Source: Prorocentrum cordatum (lineage: Eukaryota > Sar > Dinophyceae > Prorocentrales > Prorocentraceae). From it: DNA of 64,000 nt. Position 1 is the stretch's first letter. Each line of letters opens with the position of its first letter. The DNA is taken from NCBI GenBank assembly GCA_963575745.1, contig CAUYUJ010014186.1:320001-384000 (forward strand). The letters are read 5' to 3'. The position numbers were made by a program, and so were the translations under genes. The notes beneath the pieces are model-generated. The model was given only the letters and a program-made list of their open reading frames with translations, made no database searches and had not been told where the DNA came from. This document shows, piece by piece, positions 62,216 through 64,000 of the stretch.

Positions 62216-64000
62216 CGCTGCGTCCCCCCTGGGTGATGCCTCCTGCTTTCGCTCCCTCGCGTTTCGGCCAGGCCCGCCGTCGCCCACGGGGCGAGAAAGG
62301 CTCCGTCTGGCGCCCGCCCGAGCTGGTCCTCCTCGTGCCGCACACCCCGTCTCGAGCTCCCCGGCCCCCCGCTTCTTTCTGCCACCACCCAGCGTGGCTA
62401 CGGCAGGCTGGTGCCGTGTCGACGTGGCGGCGGCCCTGGCTCGGGCGTTCAAGGTTGAGCGCCGCAGGTGTCCCAGACGCAGCGAACGCGACAAGCTCTT
62501 GTCGGCAAGCCGCCGACGCCGATCGTTCGAGGCGGAGCTGTCTACACGGAGTCAGGAACCAGCGCTGAGGTTGTCACGACACCAACTCTCCACACAGCCA
62601 TACCTCCTTCCCTGCTCACGTTCGGTTTCATTCTGGGTGCTTCGTGTTTCCTTGCGCGCTCATCCAGCGATCAGTACCTTGCTCCCTCTCTGCATGGTCT
62701 GACGCGTGCTGGCCTTGCCCGGTGTGGTCTCGTCTGGCCGCCTGGGGTATGATCCAGTGCAGTCGGGTGTGGCGTCGGTTGTGCCAGGCTGGTTTTGTCG
62801 GTGTTGTTTGATACGAAACTTTATCCCATGTGATCGTGGACATGGGTGTGTCCATTGTTAATATAAGGCAGCTCGGTTTCTCGAGTGATTTCTTCTCTTC
62901 CTCCTCGTCTTTGCACTCCTCATCGGCTGCCTTGTCTCCGCCGTCGCCGTCTTTACCATGATCTTGTACTCTCGCCTCGGCGTCCCTCTTCCTCCGCATC
63001 TCTTTCCGGCGCCTCCTCACTGGCTTCGCTCAGATGCTTCCGACGTGCCTGCATTCGGTGTGGGGAAGAGGTGCGGACGTGTGGCGGCCCACTTTCTTCT
63101 GGCCGTGGTCGGGTCTGACCTTTCGCGCTGTGGCCTTCTCTGTACTTACCTGAATGGTCTGGTCTGGCCTGGTCGGTTCTTGCGGTCCAGCCTGGTCTGC
63201 TCTGGTACGAGTCGGTACGAGATGGCGGTATGGTCTTGTGCGTCACGGGTGATTTGGCCCGCTGTGGTCAGACGGAGCAAGATGAGAGTGATGAGAGGAG
63301 ATGGAGTAGGGTGGGGGCTTTCGTTAAGGAAGGGGCCCAGGAGGCTGCAGACCCTGTCGGATTCCTTATCCGATGAGCGCGACGGTGATGTCCATGGCCA
63401 AGCCTCAATTCGTGTCACACTGGCTTTCATACCCTGGATTCCTTAACGAAGGGATCCTTATCCAATGCCCTCACCGTAGCAAGATGATAATAGCTGGAGT
63501 ACAGTCGGGCCGCTGAAGGAGGAACCCTTTTCGTTTGGGAGGGGCTCAGTGTTACTTGTTTTGCAGTCTGTCTTTTGGGTTTCTGTTTTCTTTGGGGAAT
63601 CGAAGTTTCGCTTATGGAAAGAGGGGCCACGTTCCTTATGAAGGGTTCCTTTATGACAGGATCTCGAGTGTAGCGGGAGAAAGAGCCACTCCATGATGAA
63701 AGTGGCGCGGCGCCCCCCTCTCGTCAGCTCCGGGGCGTGTCGGCTGTGGAGCACCCGCCGGCCTTTTTTGGTGGCCTCTCGGTGCTGTCCGAGTGGCCTC
63801 TCGGTGCCTCGTCGAAGTGCGCCCCGCGCGCACCGCGGACCCCCAGGGTGTCCGCGGTCCAGTGGGCTCGCCTGCTTCGCAGTCGGCTGCTCACTGTCGG
63901 TTCGTTTCGGTCTGCGGCTGCGCGGTTGTTGCGTCGATGCGCTCCTCTTTTGCGTTGCGGCCTGTCGGCTTCGGATCAAATGCGTGGATCGACGATCGAC
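62216..64000. other. Gene-free stretch
   Basis: No supported gene on either strand. TCGTTAAGGAA (63315) and its inverse TTCCTTAACGA (63441) enclose CCTTATCC direct repeats (63364, 63458). CTGGTCTGGCCTGGTC-like words near 63155-63210. Confidence 0.4.

Overview
The window looks like nuclear DNA of a dinoflagellate with a large, GC-rich, repeat-laden genome. The best evidence is two loci carrying diverged copies of the dinoflagellate trans-spliced leader (17134-17170 and 35918-35945). LINE and copia-like polyproteins of the type common in dinoflagellates and abundant GC-rich simple repeats agree with this. The genus cannot be fixed from the sequence. A run of exactly 100 N (9559-9658) shows that this is a scaffold. 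Almost none of the 64 kb is host coding sequence. The only good host-gene candidate is one terminal exon (2498-3068), encoding a Cys-rich single-pass membrane protein. Most long open frames in the window come from satellites whose period is a multiple of three, or from CTC/GTC/CAG tracts, and are not listed as genes.

Layout. 0-9.5 kb: members of a TIR-bearing MITE family (85, 1097, 4089, 7499; a fifth at 54796), another TIR element (602-830), a long foldback (3168-3392), an 11-bp TTTAGCTTAGC array, a ~160-bp tandem repeat and microsatellites. 9.66-14.26 kb, minus strand: a decayed copia-type retroelement with Gag, CCHC knuckle, aspartic protease, a methyltransferase-like segment and a dUTPase with all five motifs. 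15.4-16.9 kb: fragments of other retroelements. 17.13-25.26 kb, plus strand: one LINE insertion (ORF1, EEP endonuclease, RT, RNase H) that begins at tandem spliced-leader relics and is flanked by a 10-bp direct repeat. It is itself split by a 1.8-kb satellite-carrying element. 29.3-32.7 kb: a recent ~1.7-kb tandem duplication. 35.92-37.06 kb: a spliced-leader retrocopy of a probable Golgi sulfotransferase mRNA. 38.0-42.5 kb: three more satellite-carrying elements. 43-54 kb: Ala-rich and CAG repeats, 335-bp, 239-bp and 73-bp tandem repeats, and a GGCTGA hexamer array. 55.6-61.8 kb, minus strand: a second, nearly complete LINE whose RT and RNase H catalytic residues are largely intact. 62-64 kb: nothing recognisable.

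The two most interesting systems are as follows. (1) A family of 90-bp-satellite-carrying mobile elements (five copies, E1-E4 and E6) has fixed left and right ends and sub-terminal inverted CCCAACCAT/ATGGTTGGG. A related segment supplies two empty sites, which show clean insertion into T-rich targets. (2) Trans-spliced mRNAs have been recycled by LINE machinery, both from a LINE itself (at least two rounds) and from a cellular gene, each with a target-site duplication. All domain calls come from reading motifs by eye; no database search was possible.
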